This document shows, in pieces, positions 7,328-14,884 of a stretch of DNA of 28,575 bases. The first letter of the stretch is position 1, and each line of letters opens with the position of its first letter. The position numbers were made by a program, and so were the translations under genes. The notes below the pieces were generated by a model, which was given only the letters and a program-made list of their open reading frames with translations, searched no databases and was not told the DNA's origin. Source of the DNA: Elusimicrobiota bacterium (lineage in GTDB: Bacteria; Elusimicrobiota; Elusimicrobia; Elusimicrobiales; UBA9959); contig DMES01000063.1 in the NCBI GenBank assembly GCA_003450815.1, forward strand, positions 1 through 28,575, in the 5' to 3' direction.

Positions 7328-8299
7328 TTACCTCACAAGGCGGAACCCGATGCCGGCGCCGCGGCGGCGGCCGGGTCCACCATAGCCGCTGCGGTAATCG
7401 GCCCGCAGGAAACTGGCGTCACCGTTGAAGAAGGAGCAGCCACGTATCACCCGGCTGAAGCCCGCACCCTCAAACGCCCAGCCATCAGCTGGCGCATCTT
7501 TATATGAACCCTTATACTTGTCCTGCACCCACTGCCAGACATTCCCCACCATATCACACAAACCCTGTGCGGTATTACCGGCAGTCTTTGAGCACACCGG
7601 CATCGTGCTGTTTTCACCACAACCGAAACCGCCGTTACCATACATCACGGCCTTGTCGCAGGTCGGCTCATCATTACCCCAAGGATATTTCTGGTTCCTG
7701 CCACCACTCGTAGCCGCATATTCCCACTCGGACTCGCTGGGCAGTCTTCCGCCTTTGAATTTGGCGTACTTACTCGCCTGGTCCCAATCCACGCAGTTGA
7801 TCGGGTGAAGCTGCCGACCCACCACACCCCAGTTGCAGTAGCGGCCAGTGTCCGGCTCCGTGCACCAGCCTTTGAGCACACATTCCGCGTATTGTTCCAC
7901 CGTCACCGCTGTTTTGGACATATCAAAGGTTTTAATGACCACCTCATGTATCGGTTTTGCATCTTCAAAACCTTTTTCGCCGCTGTCGGTCCCCATCGTA
8001 AACTTCCCGCCATTAATGGTGACCCACTCTACCGGTTTGGTAGGTGCCCCAGCAGACGGAGCGTTCCCTGCGACATAGCCTTTGCCGGTTTTAACATGAA
8101 TAGCGGCTTTTGGAACCGGAATAGTCCCATTGTCCTTCTCAATGACGGGAATAGCGGTATCAAGATCATGGAAGTTTGTGTTATCAGCCACCGCGTCCCT
8201 GAGGTTCGACGGAATATTCCTGTGCGAACTCTTAATGTACGCAACCCCCGCCACCGTTACTATCACGGCAGCGAGCACATATTTCCTCCAACTGGTCAT
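7328..8299 (-). CDS. Exported SUMF1/FGE-sulfatase-fold protein, possible DGR variable protein
   Basis: A 323-residue protein read from ATG 8299 behind AAGGAGGAG. Residues 7-21 are a membrane/export segment, and 22-88 a linker. Residues 89-323 are the formylglycine-generating-enzyme (C-type-lectin-like) fold: WVTINGGKFTMGTDSG, HEVVIKTFDMSKTAVTVEQYAEC, INCVDWDQASKYAKFKGGRLPSESEWEYA, YPWGN, DMVGNVWQWVQD and RVIRGCSF...IGFRLVR. The catalytic cysteine pair of true FGE is absent (N and F replace them in RGCSFFNGDASF), so this is probably a binding or structural protein. The last 35 residues are rich in G, R, Y, S and F where non-diversified relatives commonly show N, with all candidate positions encoded NNC or NNT, as in a DGR target. 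Extra cysteines (C140, C146, C155, C169, C214, C227, C236, C248) fit an extracytoplasmic disulfide-bonded domain. It has its own consensus promoter. Confidence 0.85.
   Translation of the reverse strand: MTSWRKYVLAAVIVTVAGVAYIKSSHRNIPSNLRDAVADNTNFHDLDTAIPVIEKDNGTIPVPKAAIHVKTGKGYVAGNAPSAGAPTKPVEWVTINGGKFTMGTDSGEKGFEDAKPIHEVVIKTFDMSKTAVTVEQYAECVLKGWCTEPDTGRYCNWGVVGRQLHPINCVDWDQASKYAKFKGGRLPSESEWEYAATSGGRNQKYPWGNDEPTCDKAVMYGNGGFGCGENSTMPVCSKTAGNTAQGLCDMVGNVWQWVQDKYKGSYKDAPADGWAFEGAGFSRVIRGCSFFNGDASFLRADYRSGYGGPGRRRGAGIGFRLVR
7340..7444 (-). other. Candidate DGR variable region (VR) in the FGE-like gene
   Basis: This covers codons 286-320. After the constant CGT GGC, the run of codons TTC TTC AAC GGT, AGT TTC, TAC, AGC GGC TAT GGT, GGC, and CGC CGC GGC GCC GGC can each be derived from AAC or AAT by changes at adenines only. 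It is bounded by constant CTG CGG GCC and by ATC GGG TTC CGC, the usual IGFR end of FGE-type VRs. A six-pair hairpin (7313-7329) abuts the end. No template repeat or reverse transcriptase is in the window, so the call is an inference from codon pattern and fold. Confidence 0.45.
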
Positions 8300-8331
8300 A
8301 ACTCCTCCTTCATACTTGGTTCGATACCCAT

Positions 8332-8361
8332 AGTATACCCCCCCACCCCTGGATTTGTCAA
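8332..8361 (-). promoter_or_regulatory. Sigma70-type promoter of the FGE-like gene
   Basis: On the minus strand TTGACA (8361-8356) and TATACT (8337-8332) are separated by 18 bases, spacer rich in G. The transcript would start about 25 bases before the AAGGAGGAG ribosome site and the ATG at 8299. Confidence 0.8.
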
Positions 8362-8483
8362 GGGGGCCTCTGTAAGCATTTTGGGCTCAGTGTGCGAATT
8401 ATTAATACGGGGGTTTCAGATCGCAGTCAACGAATGAAGATAAACCGATAAAACTCGCTGTGGAATGGCGCGTCTGAGATATA

Positions 8484-8515
8484 AATCCCCGGCAGCCACA
8501 CAACCGCCGGGGATT
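8484..8515 (-). terminator. Terminator after ahcY
   Basis: A ten-base-pair GC-rich stem (8484-8493 with 8506-8515) with a 12-base loop, 17 bases past the ahcY stop. On the minus strand it is followed by TATAT, a weak T-run. Confidence 0.5.
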
Positions 8516-8531
8516 ACAGTTTAATTATCGC

Positions 8532-9986
8532 TTAATACCGATAGTGGTCCGATTTGTAAGGGCCTTCCGGTTTTACTCCGATATAATCGGCCTGGTCCTG
8601 GGTTAGTTTTGTCAGCTTTACTCCAATTTTTTCAAGGTGGAGCCTGGCTACTTCCTCGTCAAGGTGCTTCGGCAGCCTGTACACACCAACGGCCATCTTT
8701 TTGGTCCAAAGTTCCAGCTGGGCCAGAGTCTGGTTTGAGAACGAGTTGCTCATGACAAACGAGGGATGCCCGTTGGCGCAGCCAAGGTTGACCAGGCGGC
8801 CTCCGGCAAGTATAAAAATGGACTTGCCTCCAGGCAGGGAATATTTATCCACCTGCGGCTTGATATTGGTGATAGCCACACCTTTGGTCTTTCCAAGCTC
8901 GTTAACCTGTATTTCGTTGTCAAAGTGCCCGATATTGCAGACTATGGCCTGATCCTTCATTTTCAGCATGTGCTCAACGCGGATAATGTCCTTGTTGCCT
9001 GTGGTGGTCACATAGATATCGCCTACGCCCAGCGTGTCTTCCACCGTGGCGACCTCAAAGCCTTCCATAGCGGCCTGAAGAGCGCAGATGGGGTCTATTT
9101 CCGTGACAATTACACGGGCGCCGAAGCCGCGCAGCGACCTGGACGAGCCTTTTCCCACATCACCGTAGCCGCACACAACACAAACCTTGCCGGCCACCAT
9201 TACACCAGTCGCCCTCTTAATACCGTCCACCAGCGACTCTCTGCAGCCGTAGAGGTTGTCAAACTTTGATTTAGTCACTGAGTCATTTACATTTATGGCG
9301 GGCACCATCAATTCACCGGCTTCGTGCATCTGATAGAGGCGGTGCACGCCGGTAGTAGTCTCTTCTGAAACGCCCTTCCATTCTTTCACCGCCGCGTGCC
9401 AGCGTTTCGGGTTTATATTAAGCTCCGCTTTCAGGAAAATGTTGAGCTCACGCTCATCTTCTCCCCCGGCCTTAGCGTCAAGAATTTTTGAATTCTTCTC
9501 GGCCGCAACGCCCCTGTGCAGCATCATTGTGGCGTCCCCGCCGTCATCCACCACAAGGGTGGGCCCTTTGCCGCCGGAAAATTCAAGCGCGCGGCCGGTG
9601 CACCACCAGTATTCGGCCAGCGTTTCGCCCTTCCAGGCAAAAACCGGTATGCCGGTTTTGGCGACAGCCGCCGCGGCCTGGTCCTGGGTAGAGAAAATAT
9701 TACATGAGCACCAGCGCACTTCGGCGCCTAAAGCGGCGAGAGTTTCTATTAACACGGCGGTCTGGGTGGTCATATGGAGCGAACCCATTATCCGCGCGCC
9801 TTTAAGCGGTTTTTTAGCCGAGAATTTTTTGCGTATGGCCATTAACCCAGGCATTTCCTTTTCGGCTATCTCTATTTCCTTGCGGCCCCATTCGGCCAGC
9901 GAGATATCTTTTACCTTAAAATCTTCATTCATAGCGCGAACGCCCTCCTGAGTTTTATTTTTTTCGGTCTTGATAAGGCTAGGCAT
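8532..9986 (-). CDS. ahcY: S-adenosylhomocysteine hydrolase
   Basis: A 484-residue, full-length enzyme that reversibly cleaves S-adenosylhomocysteine to adenosine and homocysteine, using bound NAD, in the methyl cycle. Signatures: MGSLHMTTQTAVLIETL (substrate domain), STQDQAAAAVAKTGIPVFAWKGE, ETTTGVHRLYQM, the NAD-binding GKVCVVCGYGDVGKGSS (GxGxxGKG), VTEIDPICALQAAMEGF, HFDNEIQV and the C-terminal SDHYRY tail. The start at 9986 has AGGAG eight bases upstream; a second ATG at 9932 (MNEDFKVKDISLAEWG, closer to the family start) has its own AGGAGG about 11 bases away, so two forms are possible. It is probably transcribed alone from its own structured leader (10005-10063). Confidence 0.97.
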   Translation of the reverse strand: MPSLIKTEKNKTQEGVRAMNEDFKVKDISLAEWGRKEIEIAEKEMPGLMAIRKKFSAKKPLKGARIMGSLHMTTQTAVLIETLAALGAEVRWCSCNIFSTQDQAAAAVAKTGIPVFAWKGETLAEYWWCTGRALEFSGGKGPTLVVDDGGDATMMLHRGVAAEKNSKILDAKAGGEDERELNIFLKAELNINPKRWHAAVKEWKGVSEETTTGVHRLYQMHEAGELMVPAINVNDSVTKSKFDNLYGCRESLVDGIKRATGVMVAGKVCVVCGYGDVGKGSSRSLRGFGARVIVTEIDPICALQAAMEGFEVATVEDTLGVGDIYVTTTGNKDIIRVEHMLKMKDQAIVCNIGHFDNEIQVNELGKTKGVAITNIKPQVDKYSLPGGKSIFILAGGRLVNLGCANGHPSFVMSNSFSNQTLAQLELWTKKMAVGVYRLPKHLDEEVARLHLEKIGVKLTKLTQDQADYIGVKPEGPYKSDHYRY

Positions 9987-10004
9987 AGTATTTGCTCCTG
10001 ATTA

Positions 10005-10063
10005 GCCCCGCCACCCGCTTATCTCCCAATGCGAACCTTGGATTCTCAAACAGGTGGCGGGGC
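10005..10063 (-). promoter_or_regulatory. Structured 5' leader of ahcY, candidate riboswitch
   Basis: An 11-base-pair perfect stem (10053-10063 with 10005-10015) encloses 37 bases containing a smaller stem (UCCAA with UUGGG, one G-U pair) flanked by purine-rich internal loops (UUUGAGAA and AGAUAAG). The outer stem ends about ten bases before the AGGAG of ahcY. It does not match the SAH riboswitch core I know (GAGGAGCGNUGC-type sequence) nor the SAM-I kink-turn, so the ligand and even regulatory role are unproven. A TATAAT on the minus strand (10099-10094) would start the transcript about 20-25 bases upstream of the stem. Confidence 0.5.
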
Positions 10064-10093
10064 AGTTTTAATTCGTACAAAATTCCCTTTACA

Positions 10094-10099
10094 ATTATA
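10094..10099 (-). promoter_or_regulatory. Possible -10 box for ahcY leader transcript
   Basis: TATAAT on the minus strand just after the end of the upstream gene. There is no good -35 box at 17 bases, so it is weak evidence for an independent ahcY promoter. Confidence 0.35.
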
Positions 10100-10116
10100 G
10101 CTTTTTCTCCGGCTTT

Positions 10117-11874
10117 TCAGGAATGCCTGCGGGTACGGCGGGAATTTACTGGCACGCCGCAGTTACCGGGATACTCGCCAAGCCAGTCACGGAACTCAAT
10201 AAATTCTTCCGGAGGCTTCGAAAGGCCGGGCTTGGCGGCAAATATCTTAAGCTCTTCTTTTATCTCTTCAGGCCGCGCCTCTCCCATACAAAGCGCGTTC
10301 TGAAGAGCTGAAAAGTCGCCCGCCCTTACAAATTTAAGTTCTTCACTTTTAAGCCATTCCGCTGAAGTTTTGTCCTTTCTTACGAACACAAGCAGACGAG
10401 CATCCCAGTACACCAGCGCCCAATCGGTTTTGGGCATGAACAATAGATATTCAGGCCTCTGCAGAAGCACCGGTTTGCCGCCCATAACCGTCCTCACAAG
10501 CGCTCTCCTGTCGTCCCGTCCAAGAATGGCCAGCTCAAAATTATATTTTGCGGCAAAAAAAGCCCAGGCCTCCGGAGACTCAAGTGCAAGGCGCATATCC
10601 TTAATATAAAGGCTAAAAATATATCGGCCATCCCAAAACACCTTGTAATCGGGCGCAAGCCGCCACCCTAAAACGCCGCCAAGCGCCCAGGGATTGTAAA
10701 GTTTTTTGGCAGAGAGGAAATACCTGTTGGCCGAAAGATACGACACCAGCCCGTCTGCCTCCCGGCCCGGCGGAGGAGCTTTTGACAAATTCCTCGGCCA
10801 GACGCAAAAGAATCCGTAAAACAAACAAAAACCGGCTGTAAAAAGAGCACTTTGTTTTATTTTCTCAAAAGGAACCGTCCGGACCATGGCCCCTACGCCG
10901 GAGGACAGGCTGACAAAAGCCGCGATTGATAGAAAAACCGTAAACCGCGCGTGAGCCGAAGAGGAAAGCCCGAAATACGCCAGCGCGAAAGCATGCGCGT
11001 AAACCAGCCGTTTGTTTTTAAGATAATCATAGATCAGCATGCCGAAAGCTGAGAAAAGAAGTAAAAGATACGGCAGTTGCAGCGGATCAAGCGGAGAGGG
11101 CGGTCGCCACTCAATAAGAACTCCGGAAAGTTCCGGCAGAGCCCTGTAATATTCAATAAGCGCCCCGTAAACTTTATACCCATAGGGGTTGGCAATCGCG
11201 CCGGACGCCGCCGCGAGTATAATCAAAAAAAGCGCGCCGCCTTTGGCTGATATTTGCGGCTGTCTTTTGAAGAAACCGGAAACGACAAAATCAGCGCAGT
11301 AAAAGCCCGCAAGCACAAGCCCCAGGGCAAAACCACAGTGCAGATTAGCCCATAAAGAAAAGGCGGCAGAAACTGCGGCAAACAGTTTCCAGCTATAGAC
11401 AGGCGCCCAGCCTGTCCGCAATTTTTCAAGCAGGTAAAACTCAACCGTGAAAAACAACACCGAGAAATTTTCCGGCCGCAAGTCGCTGTTCGGATAAAGC
11501 CCCAGGGCGAAAACGGGCAAAGCGGCAAAAGCCGTTTTTTCAAGGCCGCACAATTCCAGGATTTTAAACGCCGGATAGAGCGCAAAACACAGAAGCACAA
11601 ACCGCAGCATAAAAAGCGGCAAAAGCCCCCCAAGCCGGTAAAGCGGATAGTAAACAGCCTGCGCCAGCCATTCCAAATCGGACCAGGAATGCCCGCCCAT
11701 AGTCCACGACAGCCAATCCGCGCGCGGAACGGAAAAATTCGCCCAAAAATGCCGGCCGGCCGACAAGCGCCAGAACAGATCCGTATTTATTACGGGCGCG
11801 GCAAGCACCGACAGGCAGAAAACAATTCCCACCCAGAATAACGCGCGGTTTAAAGCATGGTTTTCAGTTTCCAA
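10117..11874 (-). CDS. Polytopic membrane protein, GT-C-like
   Basis: A 585-residue inner-membrane protein. It starts with TTG at 11874, preceded by GAGG at good spacing and overlapping the stop of the MFS gene by 11 bases (translational coupling). The first 360 residues hold roughly nine to eleven hydrophobic segments. The first loop reads INTDLFWRLSAGRHFW...SWTMGGHSWSDLEWLAQ, resembling the first periplasmic loop of GT-C-fold glycosyltransferase-like proteins (D-xx-WHL-x-GR, then HSW-x-xEWL). After about residue 370 there is a soluble C-terminal part (PWALGGVLGWRLAPDYKVFWDGR, LLVFVRKDKTSAEWL). The substrate, probably a lipid-linked sugar if it is an enzyme, is unknown; a non-enzymatic membrane protein is possible. 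Confidence 0.65.
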   Translation of the reverse strand: METENHALNRALFWVGIVFCLSVLAAPVINTDLFWRLSAGRHFWANFSVPRADWLSWTMGGHSWSDLEWLAQAVYYPLYRLGGLLPLFMLRFVLLCFALYPAFKILELCGLEKTAFAALPVFALGLYPNSDLRPENFSVLFFTVEFYLLEKLRTGWAPVYSWKLFAAVSAAFSLWANLHCGFALGLVLAGFYCADFVVSGFFKRQPQISAKGGALFLIILAAASGAIANPYGYKVYGALIEYYRALPELSGVLIEWRPPSPLDPLQLPYLLLLFSAFGMLIYDYLKNKRLVYAHAFALAYFGLSSSAHARFTVFLSIAAFVSLSSGVGAMVRTVPFEKIKQSALFTAGFCLFYGFFCVWPRNLSKAPPPGREADGLVSYLSANRYFLSAKKLYNPWALGGVLGWRLAPDYKVFWDGRYIFSLYIKDMRLALESPEAWAFFAAKYNFELAILGRDDRRALVRTVMGGKPVLLQRPEYLLFMPKTDWALVYWDARLLVFVRKDKTSAEWLKSEELKFVRAGDFSALQNALCMGEARPEEIKEELKIFAAKPGLSKPPEEFIEFRDWLGEYPGNCGVPVNSRRTRRHS

Positions 11875-13102
11875 ATTTTACCTCTATCTTAGGGAGAGCC
11901 AGAACTATCAAAGACAGCGCGAGCACGGCCGAAGAATTGACAAGTATTGATAACCCCGGCGAAAACTTGTCGGCGAGCACGCCGTTAAGCAGGAATGTTA
12001 CCGGCAGCACAGCATAGCAAAGTGTGGTTAGCACGGCAAAAAACCGCCCTTTCATATCTTCCGGCACCGTATGCTGGAAAAGCGTCAGGGCCACGGCGTT
12101 GCCAAGCCCTAGCGCCGAGCCGGCGGCTAAAAGAAGCGCGCACATCACATACCTGTTTTCCGTAAAGTAAAGTCCAAGAAAGGAAAACCCCATCAAAAGA
12201 AGCGAAACAAAAAACCAGCCGTATATATTGCGGTAGCTTTTCTTAAAGCTGAGCAGAACCGAGACCAGGGTGGAGCCCAAGGCGAAAAAAGTTTCAAAAA
12301 CGGCCAGCCAGGCAACACCGGCCTTAAGCGTAAATTTGACCAGCATAGGGATAATTATAAGTATCGGCCCCACAAAAAAATTAAAGGCGGCAAAAGCCGT
12401 TATCAGCGCAAGCACCGGTTTGTTATGGAAAATATAGGAAATTCCGTCCTTAAATTGCGACCAGAAAGACAACTCCGTCCCGCTTTCCGGAGCCAGACTC
12501 TTCTTTATAGAAAAAACCGCCGCGAAAGACACCATGTAGGAAACGGCGTTAAAGACAAAAGCCCCCGCCACTCCGATGACAGCCATTAAAACGCTGCCCA
12601 AAGCGGAGCCTATCACATTTGAAATCTGCAATACCGAGGAATCTGCTGCCACGGCCTGTGAAAGTTTTTCAAGCGATGTAAGCCTTACAAGAGACCCCGC
12701 CACCGCCGATTCAAAAAGCGGCCCGAAAGCGGAAACGGCAAAACAAAGCGCATAAAGCCAGGCGAGCGTCAGTTTGCCGGAGAACAAAAACCAGGCCAGC
12801 AAAAAAACCAGCGCCGCGCGGGCGGCGTCGGCCCAAAGCATGACTTTCCTTTTGTCGTAGCGGTCGGCCATGGTCCCCAGCAGCGGCCCAAAAACAACGA
12901 CCGGTATTACATTCACAGCCATCACAAGACCCAGGTGCAACTTCGAGTTTTCCCCGGCCAGGCTAAGCACCCACCAGGCGATGGAGATGGCGAAAAACTT
13001 GTCACCCACAGCCGAAACGACCCTCCCGGCGAACAGCCGCCTAAAGTCGCTGAAAAGCGAGAGCGGATGGCCTTTTATTTCATCTAAAATTATTTCGCGC
13101 AT
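11864..13102 (-). CDS. MFS transporter (MFS_3 / EntS-like exporter)
   Basis: A 412-residue transporter with the usual 12 hydrophobic segments in two halves. FRRLFAGRVVSAVGDKFFAISIAWWVL is the typical first helix of the MFS_3 branch. The motif-A loop between helices 2 and 3 is LLGTMADRYDKRKVMLWADAARA. The start at 13102 has GGGAG six bases upstream. MFS_3 members mostly export small molecules such as siderophores, macrolides or lysolipids by proton antiport; no substrate can be named. The last codons overlap the start of the GT-C-like gene, so the two are one transcriptional unit and may serve the same envelope or export pathway. Confidence 0.85.
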   Translation of the reverse strand: MREIILDEIKGHPLSLFSDFRRLFAGRVVSAVGDKFFAISIAWWVLSLAGENSKLHLGLVMAVNVIPVVVFGPLLGTMADRYDKRKVMLWADAARAALVFLLAWFLFSGKLTLAWLYALCFAVSAFGPLFESAVAGSLVRLTSLEKLSQAVAADSSVLQISNVIGSALGSVLMAVIGVAGAFVFNAVSYMVSFAAVFSIKKSLAPESGTELSFWSQFKDGISYIFHNKPVLALITAFAAFNFFVGPILIIIPMLVKFTLKAGVAWLAVFETFFALGSTLVSVLLSFKKSYRNIYGWFFVSLLLMGFSFLGLYFTENRYVMCALLLAAGSALGLGNAVALTLFQHTVPEDMKGRFFAVLTTLCYAVLPVTFLLNGVLADKFSPGLSILVNSSAVLALSLIVLALPKIEVKFGN

Positions 13103-13325
13103 TCATCACTCCCTGTCAAGAATTTTCCATCCGGCGACAAACTCACATACGACCGGCACTCAATTCTATAAAACATCCACCTTCGCCACAACCCGCAAAA
13201 AATATAAAAACGCCCCGTGTTTTATATTATAATAGCAGTAGTGATATGTTTTTTGCAGCTTTCAGATGTCGAACCACTGGTTGACGAGCCAAAACCATAA
13301 TATCTAAAACGCGGGGATGGGGAAT

Positions 13326-13700
13326 ATGCCAAAAAAAATACTGATTGTGGAAGATGACGCACTTATAGCCGAACTATTACTGGATAATATTGAAGGCCTG
13401 GGTTACACGACTTTTGTTGCCTATGACGGTGAGACTGGCTGGGCGCTCGCTAAAAAGGAAACCCCCGACTTGGTTATACAAGACATCGGCCTCCCCAGTA
13501 TGGACGGCATTACTCTCTGCCAGCTGATAAAAAGTAAAAGCACCACCAAGCACGCGCGCATTATCATGCTCACCGGCAAAAAAATGGTCGGTGATATGGA
13601 AAACGCCTTTACAGCGGGAGCCGACGCCTACATAAATAAACCTTTCGAGTGGAGCCGCGTGCTGAAGCATATCCAAAAATTGCTGGGCGAGACCGTATAG
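13326..13700 (+). CDS. Stand-alone response-regulator receiver (CheY-like)
   Basis: A 124-residue single-domain receiver. I place the start at ATG 13326 (MPKKILIVEDD); an ATG nine bases upstream would add MGN. Receiver residues are all present: acidic pair E9/D10/D11, phospho-acceptor D53 in VIQDIGLP, T83 in IIMLTGK and K105 in INKPF. There is no output domain, so it should act by protein contact or as a phospho-relay. The next gene, aspartate carbamoyltransferase-like, starts three bases after its stop, an unexpected operon partner. No histidine kinase is in the window. Confidence 0.95.
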   Translation: MPKKILIVEDDALIAELLLDNIEGLGYTTFVAYDGETGWALAKKETPDLVIQDIGLPSMDGITLCQLIKSKSTTKHARIIMLTGKKMVGDMENAFTAGADAYINKPFEWSRVLKHIQKLLGETV

Positions 13701-13703
13701 GCT

Positions 13704-14771
13704 ATGCCAATGGAAAGAACCAGAGAAATGACCAGTATCGGGGCTGACTGGGACAAATTTTACTCCGCGGAAATTTCCTCTAAAACACCTTTTTTTTCAA
13801 GGGATGGCCGCCTTTACGACTGCCTTTTCGCGCAGCAGTTAAATCGCGAACTCCTGGAACGCCTTTTTAAGACAGCCGGCGACCTGCGCGAAATTACCCA
13901 GAAAAAGGAAGGGGCTGATTTTGTTTCCAGCCTGCTTTCCCACAAGCGCGGAATGCTCTACTTTGTCCAGCCCTCCACGCGCACTTTTCTGTCGTTCCTT
14001 AACGCCTGCCACATACTCGGGATAAAGACTTCGGAAATACGGGATACCTCCACTTCGTCCGAGGTGAAAGGTGAAACGCCGGAAGATACTGTGCGCACCT
14101 TCTCAAGCTATGTAGACCTGATTATCATGCGCCACCCGGCCCCGGGCTTTGTTGAAAAAACGGCATGGCTTATGAACCGCACCGGAAGGCCGGTTCCCAT
14201 AATCAACGGCGGCTCCGGAAAAGACCAGCATCCCACCCAGGCCCTGCTTGATATGTACACGCTTTACCGCAGTTTCAACGGAAGTGTGGACGGCAGGAAA
14301 ATAGTAATGGTGGGAGACCTGAAGCGCGGGCGCACGGTGCGCAGTCTCAGCTACCTGATGAAGAACTACAAAAACATCAGCCTGGCTTTTGTTTCACCCA
14401 AAGAATTCAAGATGGAACCCGACATCCTGGAATTCCTGAATAAGCACTCCATCTCCTTTATTGAAACCGAGGATTTCGGGTCGGTCATGGGGGATGCCGA
14501 CGCCATTTACATGACACGCATACAGGACGAGCACGACAAGACGGGCGAATCGAAAAAAGTGGATTACTCCCCTTTCTACTTCAAAAAAGAACATCTGAAA
14601 ATACTCAAGAAAAACTGCGTGATAATGCACCCCCTGCCGCGCCGCCACGAAATTGAGCCGGCGGTAGATGAAGATCCGCGGGCTATGTACTGGCGCCAGG
14701 AGCGCAACGGCATGTGGGCCCGCGCGGCCCTTATCGCGCATATCTTCGGCGTGGATTCAAAAATACGGTAG
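13704..14771 (+). CDS. pyrB: Aspartate carbamoyltransferase-like protein
   Basis: A 355-residue carbamoyltransferase, most like the aspartate enzyme, which joins carbamoyl phosphate and aspartate in the second step of UMP synthesis. Visible sites: carbamoyl-phosphate loop STRT (91-94), the SSEVKGE loop (118-124) that donates S and K from the neighbouring subunit, HPTQALLD (176-183), GDLKRGRTVRSL (204-214, as in PyrB) and HPLPR (309-313). It is about 40 residues longer than typical PyrB because of an N-terminal extension (residues 1-45). Whether this is a housekeeping PyrB or a relative with another amine acceptor is not certain. It follows the receiver gene by three bases and ends in a perfect 19-pair terminator. 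Confidence 0.82.
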   Translation: MPMERTREMTSIGADWDKFYSAEISSKTPFFSRDGRLYDCLFAQQLNRELLERLFKTAGDLREITQKKEGADFVSSLLSHKRGMLYFVQPSTRTFLSFLNACHILGIKTSEIRDTSTSSEVKGETPEDTVRTFSSYVDLIIMRHPAPGFVEKTAWLMNRTGRPVPIINGGSGKDQHPTQALLDMYTLYRSFNGSVDGRKIVMVGDLKRGRTVRSLSYLMKNYKNISLAFVSPKEFKMEPDILEFLNKHSISFIETEDFGSVMGDADAIYMTRIQDEHDKTGESKKVDYSPFYFKKEHLKILKKNCVIMHPLPRRHEIEPAVDEDPRAMYWRQERNGMWARAALIAHIFGVDSKIR

Positions 14772-14809
14772 TCCGTACTTTTATAGGCCATGTGTGAACG
14801 CGCGGCTGT

Positions 14810-14851
14810 AAAGTAAAGTGCCCTCCGGAAGGCCGGAGGGCACTTTACTTT
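14810..14851. terminator. Bidirectional terminator, 19-pair stem
   Basis: A perfect 19-base-pair stem (14810-14828 with 14833-14851) and AAGG loop between the convergent carbamoyltransferase and secreted paralogue genes. Stem ends AAAGTAAAGTG / CACTTTACTTT give a T-rich run in both directions. Confidence 0.9.
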
Positions 14852-14884
14852 GTAAGAGTTCCTTATACTCTATTCACTATTACC

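Noticed and set aside
7328..8299. Active formylglycine-generating enzyme
   Set aside because: The catalytic cysteine pair after RGxSF is replaced and no sulfatase gene is nearby.
10005..10063. Canonical SAH or SAM-I riboswitch
   Set aside because: Neither the SAH-riboswitch core nor the SAM-I kink-turn and conserved loops are present; reported only as an unclassified structured leader.
10005..10063. Rho-independent terminator after the GT-C-like gene
   Set aside because: No T-run follows the stem on the minus strand and a ribosome site comes straight after it.
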